Program-made: the position numbers and the translations under genes
Virus record (IMG/VR): IMGVR_UViG_3300031963_000080
Coordinates: 1-64,000 of that record
Reading direction: 5' to 3' (one strand)
Length of the DNA stretch: 64,000 nt
Source: a virus
Shown here: in pieces, positions 1 through 6,639 of the stretch
Position numbering within the stretch: the stretch's first letter is position 1
Layout of the letters: each line of letters opens with the position of its first letter
Notes under the pieces: generated by a model
What the model was told of the DNA's origin: nothing
Database searches by the model: none
What the model saw: only the letters and a program-made list of their open reading frames with translations

Positions 1-860
1 GCATTATCAACATAACCTTCAGTAGCGTAACCAACTAAAGAACCAGAAGTTATAAATCCAACTACAGCATTATCAACATAACCTTCAGACGCTAGACCAA
101 CTACAGCATTATCAACATAACCTTCAGACGCTAGACCAACTACAGCATTATCAACATAACCTTCAGACGCTAGACCAACTACAGCATTATCAACATAACC
201 TTCAGACGCTAGACCAACTACAGCATTATCAACATAACCTTCAGTAGCGTAACCAACTAAAGAACCAGAAGTTATAAATCCAACTACAGCATTATCAACA
301 TAACCTTCAGTAGCGTAACCAACTAAAGAACCAGAAGTTATAAATCCAACTACAGCATTATCAACATAACCTTCAGTAGCGTAACCAACTAAAGAACCAG
401 AAGTTATAAATCCAACTACAGCATTATCAACATAACCTTCAGACGCTAGACCAACTAAAGAACCAGAAGTTATAAATCCAACTACAGCATTATCAACATA
501 ACCTTCAGACGCTAGACCAACTAAAGAACCAGAAGTTATAAATCCAACTACAGCATTATCAACATAACCTTCAGACGCTAGACCAACTATAGAAGGAATA
601 AGAGGTTTATTTGATAAGTCGTTATAATTTCCAGAGAATGTAGAAATAGCAACTAGATTATCAACATAACCTTCAGTAGCGTAACCAACTAAAGAACCAG
701 AAGTTATAAATCCAACTAGATTATCAACATAACCTTCAGTAGCGTAACCAACTAAAGAACCAGAAGTTATAAATCCAACTACAGCATTATCAACATAACC
801 TTCAGACGCTAGACCAACTACAGCATTATCAACATAACCTTCAGTAGCGTATCCAACTAA
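1..860 (-). repeat. In-frame tandem repeats inside the tail-fibre-like gene
   Basis: About 15 copies of a segment encoding EGYVDN lie in two spacings. The 39-bp unit encodes VGLASEGYVDNAV; the 66-bp unit encodes VGFITSGSLVGYATEGYVDNAV. Both lengths are multiples of three, so copy-number change keeps the frame. Copies are nearly identical in DNA, including synonymous positions. Hybrid units near 424-560 combine the LAS form with the ITSGSLV segment, which points to recent recombination or slippage. A non-repeat insert lies at about 595-658. Confidence 0.95.
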
Positions 861-1832
861 ACTTTGGGGAGTATAAGTAAAAACTCCAGTTGTATTATCA
901 TAAGATAAATCTGAAATTCCAGGAGATGAAACACTAACAGATAAATCCGTTAGATCTATTCCTGTTTGATCTGTTATAGAAACAAATTCAAATTTTTCAA
1001 GTGAATGATTATACTTGAGAAACTTTCCATTATAAGCACTTGCATTTGTAGCAATGCCAACAATATCATCAAGATACTTCAATCTTACTTCACCGCCTCC
1101 CCCCACAGAGGCAAGTTGCTCTTGAAGTCTTCCTACAAGAAGTTGATAATGATTTTTTAATTGTTCAAAAGTTACAGGAGATTGTAGTAAAGGATCATTA
1201 GTATTTTTATCATTCAGATTTTCAGATAAAACTTTGTATTTATAGGCAAGATCTTGTAATTTATTTTCAATTGCAACTAAACCATTTGGTTTCTTCTTAA
1301 TTTCTTTGAATATTTCTTCTCTCAAAGATACAATGTCGTTAGAGTAAGTAGAAACATACTTTTCTACTGCAATCTGTATTTCACTATTATACAGACTCTT
1401 AACAAAAGATCTGGCATTAAAAACTTCTTCAGTTATTACTTCTTTATATAACTCTTCTATTTTTTCTTTAGTATCTTTAACTTGATCCTCAAAATGTTCG
1501 CAAAGTTCCTTTTTTAAATTACTAATCCTAGTTTCAACACGAAGTTCCGAAGTATTTACTTGTTTCTTGTATTTTGGAATTTCATTTTCAATGAGATCAC
1601 CAACAACTTTATAAAGTTCTACTAAATCCTCTTTTACTTCGACGATTTGATTTTTACCAGATGTTAATAATTGCTCTTGAATATTTTTAAATACGCCGTC
1701 AATATTAGAAAAAGACAACGAAATATTCTCCTCAAGATCGCTACAATGATCTTGAGATATTTGTTCTACCTGTTCACTCAAGGTTGAAACTTTTTCTATT
1801 CCAAAAAAATCTGAAGGTTTTTTAAGCGCCAC
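1..1832 (-). CDS. Repeat-rich tail-fibre-like structural protein (5' part, runs off left edge)
   Basis: Open on the minus strand from a GTG at 1832 to the window edge without a stop. Residues 1-260 are mostly helical with coiled-coil character and rich in Glu/Lys. Then comes a short beta-like linker, and from about residue 325 tandem repeats built on EGYVDN, alternating with VGFITSGSLVGYAT. One insert reads GNYNDLSNKPLIP, a motif common in phage tail-fibre and fibrous virion proteins. This suggests an N-terminal attachment region followed by a repetitive shaft, with any receptor-binding tip outside the window. No ATG lies in frame nearby, so GTG is the likely start. Structural role is inferred from composition and the NDLSNKP motif; the exact family is unknown. 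Confidence 0.75.
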   Translation of the reverse strand, partial: MALKKPSDFFGIEKVSTLSEQVEQISQDHCSDLEENISLSFSNIDGVFKNIQEQLLTSGKNQIVEVKEDLVELYKVVGDLIENEIPKYKKQVNTSELRVETRISNLKKELCEHFEDQVKDTKEKIEELYKEVITEEVFNARSFVKSLYNSEIQIAVEKYVSTYSNDIVSLREEIFKEIKKKPNGLVAIENKLQDLAYKYKVLSENLNDKNTNDPLLQSPVTFEQLKNHYQLLVGRLQEQLASVGGGGEVRLKYLDDIVGIATNASAYNGKFLKYNHSLEKFEFVSITDQTGIDLTDLSVSVSSPGISDLSYDNTTGVFTYTPQSLVGYATEGYVDNAVVGLASEGYVDNAVVGFITSGSLVGYATEGYVDNLVGFITSGSLVGYATEGYVDNLVAISTFSGNYNDLSNKPLIPSIVGLASEGYVDNAVVGFITSGSLVGLASEGYVDNAVVGFITSGSLVGLASEGYVDNAVVGFITSGSLVGYATEGYVDNAVVGFITSGSLVGYATEGYVDNAVVGFITSGSLVGYATEGYVDNAVVGLASEGYVDNAVVGLASEGYVDNAVVGLASEGYVDNAVVGLASEGYVDNAVVGFITSGSLVGYATEGYVDN

Positions 1833-1869
1833 TATTATTACAATATACCTATACAGATATTTATTCTAC

Positions 1870-1877
1870 TATAAATA
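1870..1877 (+). promoter_or_regulatory. Late promoter-like box TATAAATA
   Basis: Exact match to the T4 late promoter box on the plus strand, just upstream of the small-gene island. On the minus strand the flank also reads AATAAATA (about 1858-1865), so the gap may hold divergent late promoters for the fibre gene and the island. The box is so close to the ATG at 1885 that the first small gene would be nearly leaderless. Confidence 0.5.
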
Positions 1878-1884
1878 TCTAAAT

Positions 1885-1998
1885 ATGACAACTAAAATGT
1901 CTAAGTCGCCAAACAAGAAATCCAACAAAGGAGCTTCAAAACAAAATCAAGGCAATGCGACTGCTAAAAAAGCAAAAAACGGCGGAAAGAAAAAGTGA
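1885..1998 (+). CDS. Very basic 37-residue protein
   Basis: ATG at 1885 to TGA at 1996-1998. The product is rich in Lys, Asn, Gly and Ser (ends NGGKKK) with almost no acidic residues. No known domain. It could be a small nucleic-acid-binding protein. Start uncertain: a second in-frame ATG is at 1897 and neither has a clear ribosome-binding site. It is followed after 9 bp by the next plus-strand gene. Confidence 0.4.
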   Translation: MTTKMSKSPNKKSNKGASKQNQGNATAKKAKNGGKKK

Positions 1999-2007
1999 GG
2001 TGTCACC

Positions 2008-2199
2008 TTGCCAAGAGAATGGAATACTCCCAAAAGGGAACCTTGGAATGCTCCTATTCATAATATCCTAAAAGCAATAGATAATCATACTCAAGAATAT
2101 TTCAAGAGTGGTGATATTTGGCATCTAGAAAAAGCAGATATGTTGAGACAATACTTAAGAGAACTTAAGAGTTGGATACATAAGCAAGAAGGCAGATAA
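2008..2199 (+). CDS. Small conserved-type hypothetical protein, 63 aa
   Basis: Starts with TTG at 2008, preceded by GAGG at a normal distance. Residues 15-60 are predicted helical and charged, with a WHLEKADMLRQYLRELKSWI segment typical of a small helical bundle. No domain recognised. It sits head to tail with the flanking small genes, so it is probably in one transcript with them. Confidence 0.55.
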   Translation: MPREWNTPKREPWNAPIHNILKAIDNHTQEYFKSGDIWHLEKADMLRQYLRELKSWIHKQEGR

Positions 2200-2201
2200 A
2201 A

Positions 2202-2345
2202 ATGGATGAGGTAGTTTGGAGCATTATTATTATGTTAGGTATTGGATTATCTGGAACTTTATGGATAATTTACTACATACTTAAGATGGCAAACGACGAA
2301 TCAAATGTATCAATACAAAATCAAAAAAATCACAAAGATAGTTGA
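2202..2345 (+). CDS. Small single-pass membrane protein, 47 aa
   Basis: ATG at 2202, two bases after the previous stop codon. Residues 5-27 form one hydrophobic membrane segment (SIIIMLGIGLSGTLWIIYYI) followed by a short polar tail. Its 3' end overlaps the thermonuclease gene by 41 bp in another frame. Function unknown; in this neighbourhood an accessory lysis or membrane role is possible but not shown. Confidence 0.45.
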   Translation: MDEVVWSIIIMLGIGLSGTLWIIYYILKMANDESNVSIQNQKNHKDS

Positions 2346-2649
2346 TGGCGATACTGTTGATTTAGATATTGATTTGGGGTTTTCATTGACAATTTCACAT
2401 AGAGTTCGTCTTAAAGGTGTCAATGCACCAGAAAGCAAAACAACAGACTTAAAAGAAAAAGAAAAAGGACTTACAGCTAAAGCGTGGTTAACAGAACAAC
2501 TATCTAAAAAGGGTGAATGGACTATTACAACACATAAAGAAGATAAATATGGAAGAATACTTGGTATTCTTCATCGTACAGAAGATACATTTACAATAAA
2601 CGAAAAAATGTTGATGGAAGGTATTGCCATACCTTACATGCAAGAATGA
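2305..2649 (+). CDS. Staphylococcal nuclease-like (thermonuclease) protein
   Basis: 114 aa, close to a minimal SNase domain. Visible motifs are VDGDTVDLDID (calcium site and first strand), HRVRLKGVNAPE (the catalytic Arg region and PE motif) and DKYGRILG (second catalytic Arg region). The family cleaves DNA and RNA with calcium at the 5' side of the phosphodiester bond. No signal peptide is visible, so action inside the infected cell is likely, perhaps in host DNA breakdown. The start lies within the preceding small gene. Confidence 0.85.
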   Translation: MYQYKIKKITKIVDGDTVDLDIDLGFSLTISHRVRLKGVNAPESKTTDLKEKEKGLTAKAWLTEQLSKKGEWTITTHKEDKYGRILGILHRTEDTFTINEKMLMEGIAIPYMQE

Positions 2650-2816
2650 AAAGATTATTTCTTATTGGATTGTTGGTTATAAGACTCATCACCAACGAAG
2701 GCGTATTCAATGAAGGAAGAAGACCTCAACCAAAAAGACAATTTCCAGAAATCATTCGATTCATCAGAAGACCCGCCAAGCGTGGTAGGAAAAAAGCACG
2801 GTTCATTATTGAATAA
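2646..2816 (+). CDS. Possible small basic protein, 56 aa, overlapping two genes
   Basis: ATG overlaps the nuclease stop in an ATGA junction, which would allow translational coupling. The N-terminus is hydrophobic (MKRLFLIGLLVIRLI) and the C-terminus strongly basic (RRPAKRGRKKARF). It shares 107 bp with the next gene in another frame. No Shine-Dalgarno is seen apart from the coupling. It may be real or a by-product of the overlapping gene. Confidence 0.3.
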   Translation: MKRLFLIGLLVIRLITNEGVFNEGRRPQPKRQFPEIIRFIRRPAKRGRKKARFIIE

Positions 2817-3036
2817 ACTTATTTTTGTAATCTGCTGTGCTGTAATTGGATTTGTTGGAATCAACTTCATTGCTTGCAATTTTATGGTCCCAGGTACAAT
2901 CAATAGTGCTAATGTAAAAGGAGACCTAAAAAATCCCCCTCCTTTGGACTGCAAAGAATCCGAAAGAAGAGGGTATGAAACACTCTTGACAATTTTAACT
3001 ACAGTGATTGCATTGAGAACTAAAGTCGAAGATTGA
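2710..3036 (+). CDS. Membrane-anchored hypothetical protein, 108 aa
   Basis: ATG at 2710 with AAGG upstream. The N-terminal 33 residues are polar and acidic. Residues 36-56 form a Cys-containing membrane segment (LIFVICCAVIGFVGINFIAC), and a short hydrophobic helix lies near the C-terminus (TLLTILTTVIAL). Ends one base before the next plus-strand gene. No family recognised. Confidence 0.5.
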   Translation: MKEEDLNQKDNFQKSFDSSEDPPSVVGKKHGSLLNKLIFVICCAVIGFVGINFIACNFMVPGTINSANVKGDLKNPPPLDCKESERRGYETLLTILTTVIALRTKVED

Positions 3037-3037
3037 T

Positions 3038-3280
3038 ATGAAAAACATCAGTGCATTCACAATAGTTAGATTAGTAATCTTAGGATGGTCTGCTTCTTTA
3101 CTAACCTTAGGTTACATGGATTATTTAAAAAAAATGGATGCTACTTTCATAGCATCCGTCTTTACTTCTACTTTGGCAACCTTTGGTGTTGATGCTGCTA
3201 ACAGAAAATCAAAGACCAGCCTTAACAAATCTGTAGATTGTGATACCTGCAGATCCAAGAGTAGCGAAGAGAGCACCTAA
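3038..3280 (+). CDS. Small membrane protein, 80 aa
   Basis: ATG one base after the previous stop. Two hydrophobic stretches (about residues 8-26 and 34-52) precede a polar C-terminus with two Cys. The last 72 bp overlap tail to tail with the opposite-strand gene at 3209-3988, and both frames look plausible. Two short membrane helices near the lysis genes are compatible with a holin-like role, but nothing proves it. Confidence 0.5.
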   Translation: MKNISAFTIVRLVILGWSASLLTLGYMDYLKKMDATFIASVFTSTLATFGVDAANRKSKTSLNKSVDCDTCRSKSSEEST

Positions 3281-3988
3281 ACTACTAAAGAAACCTGATA
3301 TCTTTTCTTCTAAAGGTTTTCTTTCTACATGGAATAATTCTCTATTTTCATAGATCCACTTCCACATAGGTATTCTCATATCTTCTGGGACTAAAGGATC
3401 AATCCAAGAACTTACTTCACTTTCCCTATCACCAACAAGAATACCACTCTTATTATAAGTGCGTATTCGTGCGATATTATACTCTCCAGTATAATCTACT
3501 TGTTTGTTAGCAATCTCATCAGCAACCCAGAAATCTATGTCTGCTTGAACTCGTTCATAATGAGTTTTCATGAAAGTTACATCTAACTCAACATCACCAT
3601 TTTCTGGGCGATAAGGATGTGATACGCCATTCACGCAAACTTCAAGTGTTCCTGGATGTAATTTATTTTGTGTTGGAAATACTTGACAGATTAATGGGTT
3701 TGGAATCAACCAAGATGTTTTTGTTAAAGCAAAATATGGAATACCAATAGCAAGTGTGATTGGTATTCCAAAAGCAAGTATTCTTTTTCTGTGACTATTG
3801 ATTAAAGTTGTTGCCGCTTCACCTAAGTCTTTTGTTCTAGCAGCGTGGATTACCAAAAGATTACGAAATGCTTGTAGTCTTTTACGAAATCCTAGGTCAT
3901 ATTTGGACTCTTCGGCAGCAAGTATCATTCTATCCAGCTTCTGTAACAAGACGACATGATCTGTGTCGTTACAGGTTGGTGATGACAT
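3209..3988 (-). CDS. Membrane-associated hypothetical protein, 259 aa
   Basis: ATG at 3988. The N-terminal 60 residues look helical and charged. Residues 70-90 form a membrane segment (RILAFGIPITLAIGIPYFAL), followed by a soluble region with three Cys. The C-terminal 30 residues are hydrophobic and glycine-rich (FFSSLGALFATLGSAGITIY), giving a two-anchor topology. It lies downstream of the lysozyme gene with a late-type promoter between them. No family recognised; a lysis accessory or superinfection protein is possible. Confidence 0.6.
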   Translation of the reverse strand: MSSPTCNDTDHVVLLQKLDRMILAAEESKYDLGFRKRLQAFRNLLVIHAARTKDLGEAATTLINSHRKRILAFGIPITLAIGIPYFALTKTSWLIPNPLICQVFPTQNKLHPGTLEVCVNGVSHPYRPENGDVELDVTFMKTHYERVQADIDFWVADEIANKQVDYTGEYNIARIRTYNKSGILVGDRESEVSSWIDPLVPEDMRIPMWKWIYENRELFHVERKPLEEKISGFFSSLGALFATLGSAGITIYRFVKAGL

Positions 3989-4012
3989 TTATTGGGTATT
4001 GGACGATAATAC

Positions 4013-4020
4013 TATTTATC
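4013..4020 (-). promoter_or_regulatory. Late promoter-like box GATAAATA
   Basis: Reads GATAAATA on the minus strand about 25 bp upstream of the ATG at 3988, one base off the T4 late consensus. A start point near 4006 would give a short leader. Confidence 0.5.
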
Positions 4021-4032
4021 TGATGTAACAAA

Positions 4033-4647
4033 TTATGAAGACCAAAGTTTACCTTCTGCTTTTCTTCTTCTTGCTAATCCTGCCTCTACATTACTTCCAG
4101 GATTTCTATAAAGATACAAGGCATCAGGAACTTTATTCCATTCCTTATTCTTCAAGACTTTTGTAATAGTATTGAAGTTAGTTCCACCATAAAAACCTGC
4201 ACCAAGATTATATGCAAAAGAAAGTAAAGCCCCTCTTTGGTTGTCATTCATCTCACTCCAGTAAGGTATTTTTTGCAGTGCAGGAAGAAACTCTCTACGA
4301 AGTTGAAAATACAAAAGATCATCCGCTTCATCTTGAGTAATTTTATTCCCAATCATAAAACGAGTTCCATCTTTTCTACGAGTACTTCCCCATCCAATAG
4401 TAATTGGAAGTCCGCCAGTAAGAGGATCATAATATGCTTTTAGATGACATCCTTCAAATTCTTTAATTAAATTCACTCCAGGAATTGGAAGACCATCTAG
4501 AGTTGGTTCTATTTTTTGATTACGATATCTTCTGGCAAACTCATCTAAAATTTCTTTATGTACTGATGCCTGAAGAAATGCCCAGGCATCATTTTGATGC
4601 GGCAAACCTTTATGGTTTTCCGCAGCATCGATAAATTTTATAGTCAT
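4033..4647 (-). CDS. Phage lysozyme / endolysin, GH24 family
   Basis: 204 aa from the ATG at 4647, which overlaps the stop of the upstream peptidase gene in an ATGA junction; an ATG six codons earlier is less likely. The catalytic N-terminal motif is LIKEFEG, then AYYDPLTG and ITIGWGS, matching the Glu-Asp-Thr layout of GH24 muramidases. The region LSFAYNLGAG and the C-terminal LARRRKAEGKLW are also typical. It has an extra N-terminal segment of about 50 residues and no signal peptide, so it needs a holin. It cleaves the MurNAc-GlcNAc bond of peptidoglycan at lysis. Confidence 0.92.
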   Translation of the reverse strand: MTIKFIDAAENHKGLPHQNDAWAFLQASVHKEILDEFARRYRNQKIEPTLDGLPIPGVNLIKEFEGCHLKAYYDPLTGGLPITIGWGSTRRKDGTRFMIGNKITQDEADDLLYFQLRREFLPALQKIPYWSEMNDNQRGALLSFAYNLGAGFYGGTNFNTITKVLKNKEWNKVPDALYLYRNPGSNVEAGLARRRKAEGKLWSS

Positions 4648-5336
4648 GAGAATATTCTTCCCCACCCAGATTTAGGACCATCTGGAGTCCATCTTTTTTC
4701 CAAAACAGATCTTTTATAAATTGCACCTTTACCATTATAAACAGATCCAGTATATCCATCATTCAAAGATCCATACGGATCATTTACAACATAATCACCA
4801 GATGGAGTCTTACCAACCACTACAACCATGTGCCCGCCAGTAGGTGCAGATAAAGAGCCCCTATGAAGAATCCCGATAACAACAGGTCTCCCAGCGGCAA
4901 GCTCAAGATCAAGATCATCAAAAGATAAACTGTAACTAAAGTGTGACTTAATACCATAAGACGCCAGAACTTTGGTTTGAACCAAATGATCTGTTGAGTC
5001 ACCAAGTGAAAATACCTTTTGAATATAGGCATCATCGCCTTTTGGTCCCTTGAGTGTGCCAGGTTTGAAATATTCTAATACCATAGCACAAGCAGATGAA
5101 TTACAGGTTCTATTTGCATCTCTGTAATTATCTGTCTGTGGAAAATAAGGAACATCAAGAACTGATGATTTTGGTTTTTCGGGTTGAGTTCTATAGATTC
5201 TAACCCAATTAGCAGAATCTTCCATTTCTTCTGGTGCTTTCTTGTCGAGCACCTTTTCGAACTCCTCTACAGCAGCAACATGTTTGGGATTATTGGAATC
5301 AAAATATTTGAAAAAATTATGGAGATCGATTTTCAT
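4644..5336 (-). CDS. C39-like cysteine peptidase, probable cell-wall hydrolase
   Basis: 230 aa. Residues 60-225 fit the papain-like Peptidase_C39_2 fold: a Cys block (NRTCNSSACAMVLEYF), a catalytic His block (GGHMVVVVGK) and an Asp (VVNDPYG). The N-terminal 55 residues are acidic and charged. It is translationally coupled to the GH24 lysozyme, suggesting a two-enzyme lysis module cutting glycan and peptide bonds. Peptide cross-bridge cleavage is inferred from family and context. Confidence 0.75.
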   Translation of the reverse strand: MKIDLHNFFKYFDSNNPKHVAAVEEFEKVLDKKAPEEMEDSANWVRIYRTQPEKPKSSVLDVPYFPQTDNYRDANRTCNSSACAMVLEYFKPGTLKGPKGDDAYIQKVFSLGDSTDHLVQTKVLASYGIKSHFSYSLSFDDLDLELAAGRPVVIGILHRGSLSAPTGGHMVVVVGKTPSGDYVVNDPYGSLNDGYTGSVYNGKGAIYKRSVLEKRWTPDGPKSGWGRIFS

Positions 5337-5338
5337 AT

Positions 5339-5497
5339 TTAATACCTAAATTCTTCTAATCTATCTAGTAACTCATTTAAGTGCCTATTTGCTAATGCCT
5401 TTGGGTCACTAGTATAATATGATTCAGATATAAGTTTATGTTTTTGCTTCAATATTAAGACTTTAATTTCATCTTTTGTTATTTGATTTCTTGACAT
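5339..5497 (-). CDS. Small helical protein, 52 aa
   Basis: ATG at 5497, TAA at 5339-5341, ending three bases before the peptidase start, so it probably leads the lysis operon. The product is helical and basic (DEIKVLILKQKHKLIS ... LANRHLNELLDRLEEFRY). No family recognised. It begins just after a terminator. Confidence 0.5.
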   Translation of the reverse strand: MSRNQITKDEIKVLILKQKHKLISESYYTSDPKALANRHLNELLDRLEEFRY

Positions 5498-5501
5498 AAA
5501 C

Positions 5502-5537
5502 AAAAAAAACTCTGCCACTTATTTAGAGGCAGAGTTT
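5502..5537 (-). terminator. Rho-independent terminator after the hli/ferredoxin genes
   Basis: AAACTCTGCC pairs with GGCAGAGTTT around an 11-nt loop. On the minus strand it is followed by eight T. It ends the hli-ferredoxin-hli transcript before the lysis genes. Confidence 0.85.
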
Positions 5538-5559
5538 GAAATTTTATGAAGGTTTGTGC

Positions 5560-5679
5560 TCAGAATACACCAGGAATTACTTGACCGGTAGTAAGATATG
5601 TTCCAACTGCAATCACAAATCCAAGCATCGCAAGACGACCATTCCAACGCTCAGCAGTTTCAGTAAAAATTTTAGTCAT
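5560..5679 (-). CDS. hli: High-light-inducible protein, short form (39 aa)
   Basis: Single chlorophyll-binding helix with the Hli signature ERWNGRLAMLGFVIAVGTYL, containing the ExxNGRxAMxGF motif that binds chlorophyll and carotenoid. Such proteins sit in the thylakoid membrane and protect photosystem II assembly intermediates. The protein ends about 8 residues after the helix. It closes the ferredoxin operon, 5 bp after the preceding gene and just before a terminator. Confidence 0.93.
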   Translation of the reverse strand: MTKIFTETAERWNGRLAMLGFVIAVGTYLTTGQVIPGVF

Positions 5680-5684
5680 TGTTT

Positions 5685-5954
5685 TTATCCTTGATAAGGG
5701 TGTTGTTGTTTAAGTACAGAATTTGGTTGTGAAGGAACAACTGGGTTCCTTGATTTATTTTTAATAACGATGAAAGCATCGTTTTGATATGTTACTGTTC
5801 CAAATGGTTTTGCCCATTTTGGATTTGCCTCTGGGCTAGTAGGAGTTCCAGTAACTGCCACTCCACCAATTTCAACTGAGATATTATCATCTTTATCCCA
5901 TCCAAGTGTTTCAAGAGCAATTGCAAATTGCCCTAGCATACCAGCAGTGCTCAC
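5685..5954 (-). CDS. Hypothetical protein coupled to ferredoxin (about 89 aa)
   Basis: Best start is GTG at 5954, overlapping the ferredoxin stop as GTGA, with AGGAAG at ideal distance; an ATG at 5939 is an alternative. The N-terminal third is helical ([19 protein letters not shown]), followed by a beta-rich part. No domain recognised. Position between ferredoxin and hli suggests a role in electron transfer or photosystem maintenance, which is inference only. Confidence 0.6.
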   Translation of the reverse strand: MSTAGMLGQFAIALETLGWDKDDNISVEIGGVAVTGTPTSPEANPKWAKPFGTVTYQNDAFIVIKNKSRNPVVPSQPNSVLKQQHPYQG

Positions 5955-6244
5955 AGATTTTCTTCCTGTTCGGTAAGAATCACACAATCGCTGGTGGGAT
6001 ATGCTACACAAGTCAGGATAAACCCATCAGCAATCTGATCATCATCAAGGAATGATTGCTCCTCATTATCTACGGTACCAGAAACTAGTTTACCTGCGCA
6101 AGAACTACAGGCACCAGCTCGACAGGAATAAAGCATCTCCAGACCTGCCTCTTCGGCAGCTTCTAGGATATATTGGTCATCAGCACACTGAATTACATTC
6201 TCAGTGCCGTCAGGGTTTTGAAGAGTAATGTTAAAGGTTGTCAT
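5951..6244 (-). CDS. petF: [2Fe-2S] plant-type ferredoxin
   Basis: 97 aa, full family length. Cluster ligands are visible as [14 protein letters not shown] (C-x4-C-x2-C) with the fourth Cys in LTCVAYP. The acidic surface is typical for partners such as FNR. In cells it accepts electrons from photosystem I. A phage copy could supply host or phage reductases, including the ribonucleotide reductase route. It has its own promoter upstream and couples to the next gene by GTGA overlap. Confidence 0.96.
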   Translation of the reverse strand: MTTFNITLQNPDGTENVIQCADDQYILEAAEEAGLEMLYSCRAGACSSCAGKLVSGTVDNEEQSFLDDDQIADGFILTCVAYPTSDCVILTEQEENL

Positions 6245-6307
6245 CAGTAAGTTTCAGATAGTTTGTTTACAGAGTGCGCCAATAGAACGAGAAAGGCGAC
6301 ACTAGTT

Positions 6308-6336
6308 ATTGTAAAGATAATTGGTGCCATTGTCAA
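6308..6336 (-). promoter_or_regulatory. Host-type promoter for ferredoxin with 5'-terminal hairpin
   Basis: TTGACA (6336-6331), 17-bp spacer, TACAAT (6313-6308). The expected start is near 6301. An imperfect stem-loop (GTGtCGCC with GGCGCAC, 6274-6302) would form the very 5' end of the mRNA. The -35 box lies just inside the spacer after the upstream hli gene. Confidence 0.85.
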
Positions 6337-6343
6337 TCAATTG

Positions 6344-6553
6344 TCAGAAGATGCCGAAGAAGAGATTGCCAGTGAGAGCGTAAGAAATAGCACCAGCAAC
6401 AATACCGACCATAGCCCAGCGTCCATTCATTTTCTCCGCCTTCTCGGCATAAGGTTCGATACCATAACGATCAAGATCTTCTTTTGTCATATACATCGAT
6501 GGTTCTTTAGCAAACATATTCATTTGCCCAAACTCATTTTTTGTTACCGTCAT
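6344..6553 (-). CDS. hli: High-light-inducible protein with N-terminal extension (69 aa)
   Basis: The C-terminal 36 residues carry the Hli helix (EKMNGRWAMVGIVAGAISYA) with the ExxNGRxAMxG chlorophyll-binding motif. The N-terminal 35 residues are soluble (MTKEDLDRYGIEPYAEKAEK), as in longer cyanobacterial Hli proteins. It is first in the auxiliary cluster, under its own consensus promoter, 99 bp before ferredoxin. Confidence 0.93.
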   Translation of the reverse strand: MTVTKNEFGQMNMFAKEPSMYMTKEDLDRYGIEPYAEKAEKMNGRWAMVGIVAGAISYALTGNLFFGIF

Positions 6554-6579
6554 TGTGTTTTGTAAAGATTTACAACAAT

Positions 6580-6608
6580 AGTATATAGTAAAGAAGAGAG
6601 CCTGTCAA
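6580..6608 (-). promoter_or_regulatory. Host-type promoter for hli with 5'-terminal palindrome
   Basis: TTGACA (6608-6603), 17-bp spacer, TATACT (6585-6580). A perfect palindrome TTGTAAA-GA-TTTACAA covers 6559-6574, starting at the predicted first nucleotides of the RNA. It could be a stabilising 5' hairpin or an operator. Confidence 0.88.
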
Positions 6609-6639
6609 GACCCTCTTGTTGCAGTTTTCTAACTGTCTA

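Noticed and set aside
1-860. Regular repeats that look like a CRISPR array
   Set aside because: Units are in frame, code a continuous protein and have no unique spacers; spacing alternates 39 and 66 bp.
2655-2954. Minus-strand open frame of 99 codons over the small plus-strand genes
   Set aside because: No ribosome-binding site; overlaps a better plus-strand frame and ends in low-quality sequence.
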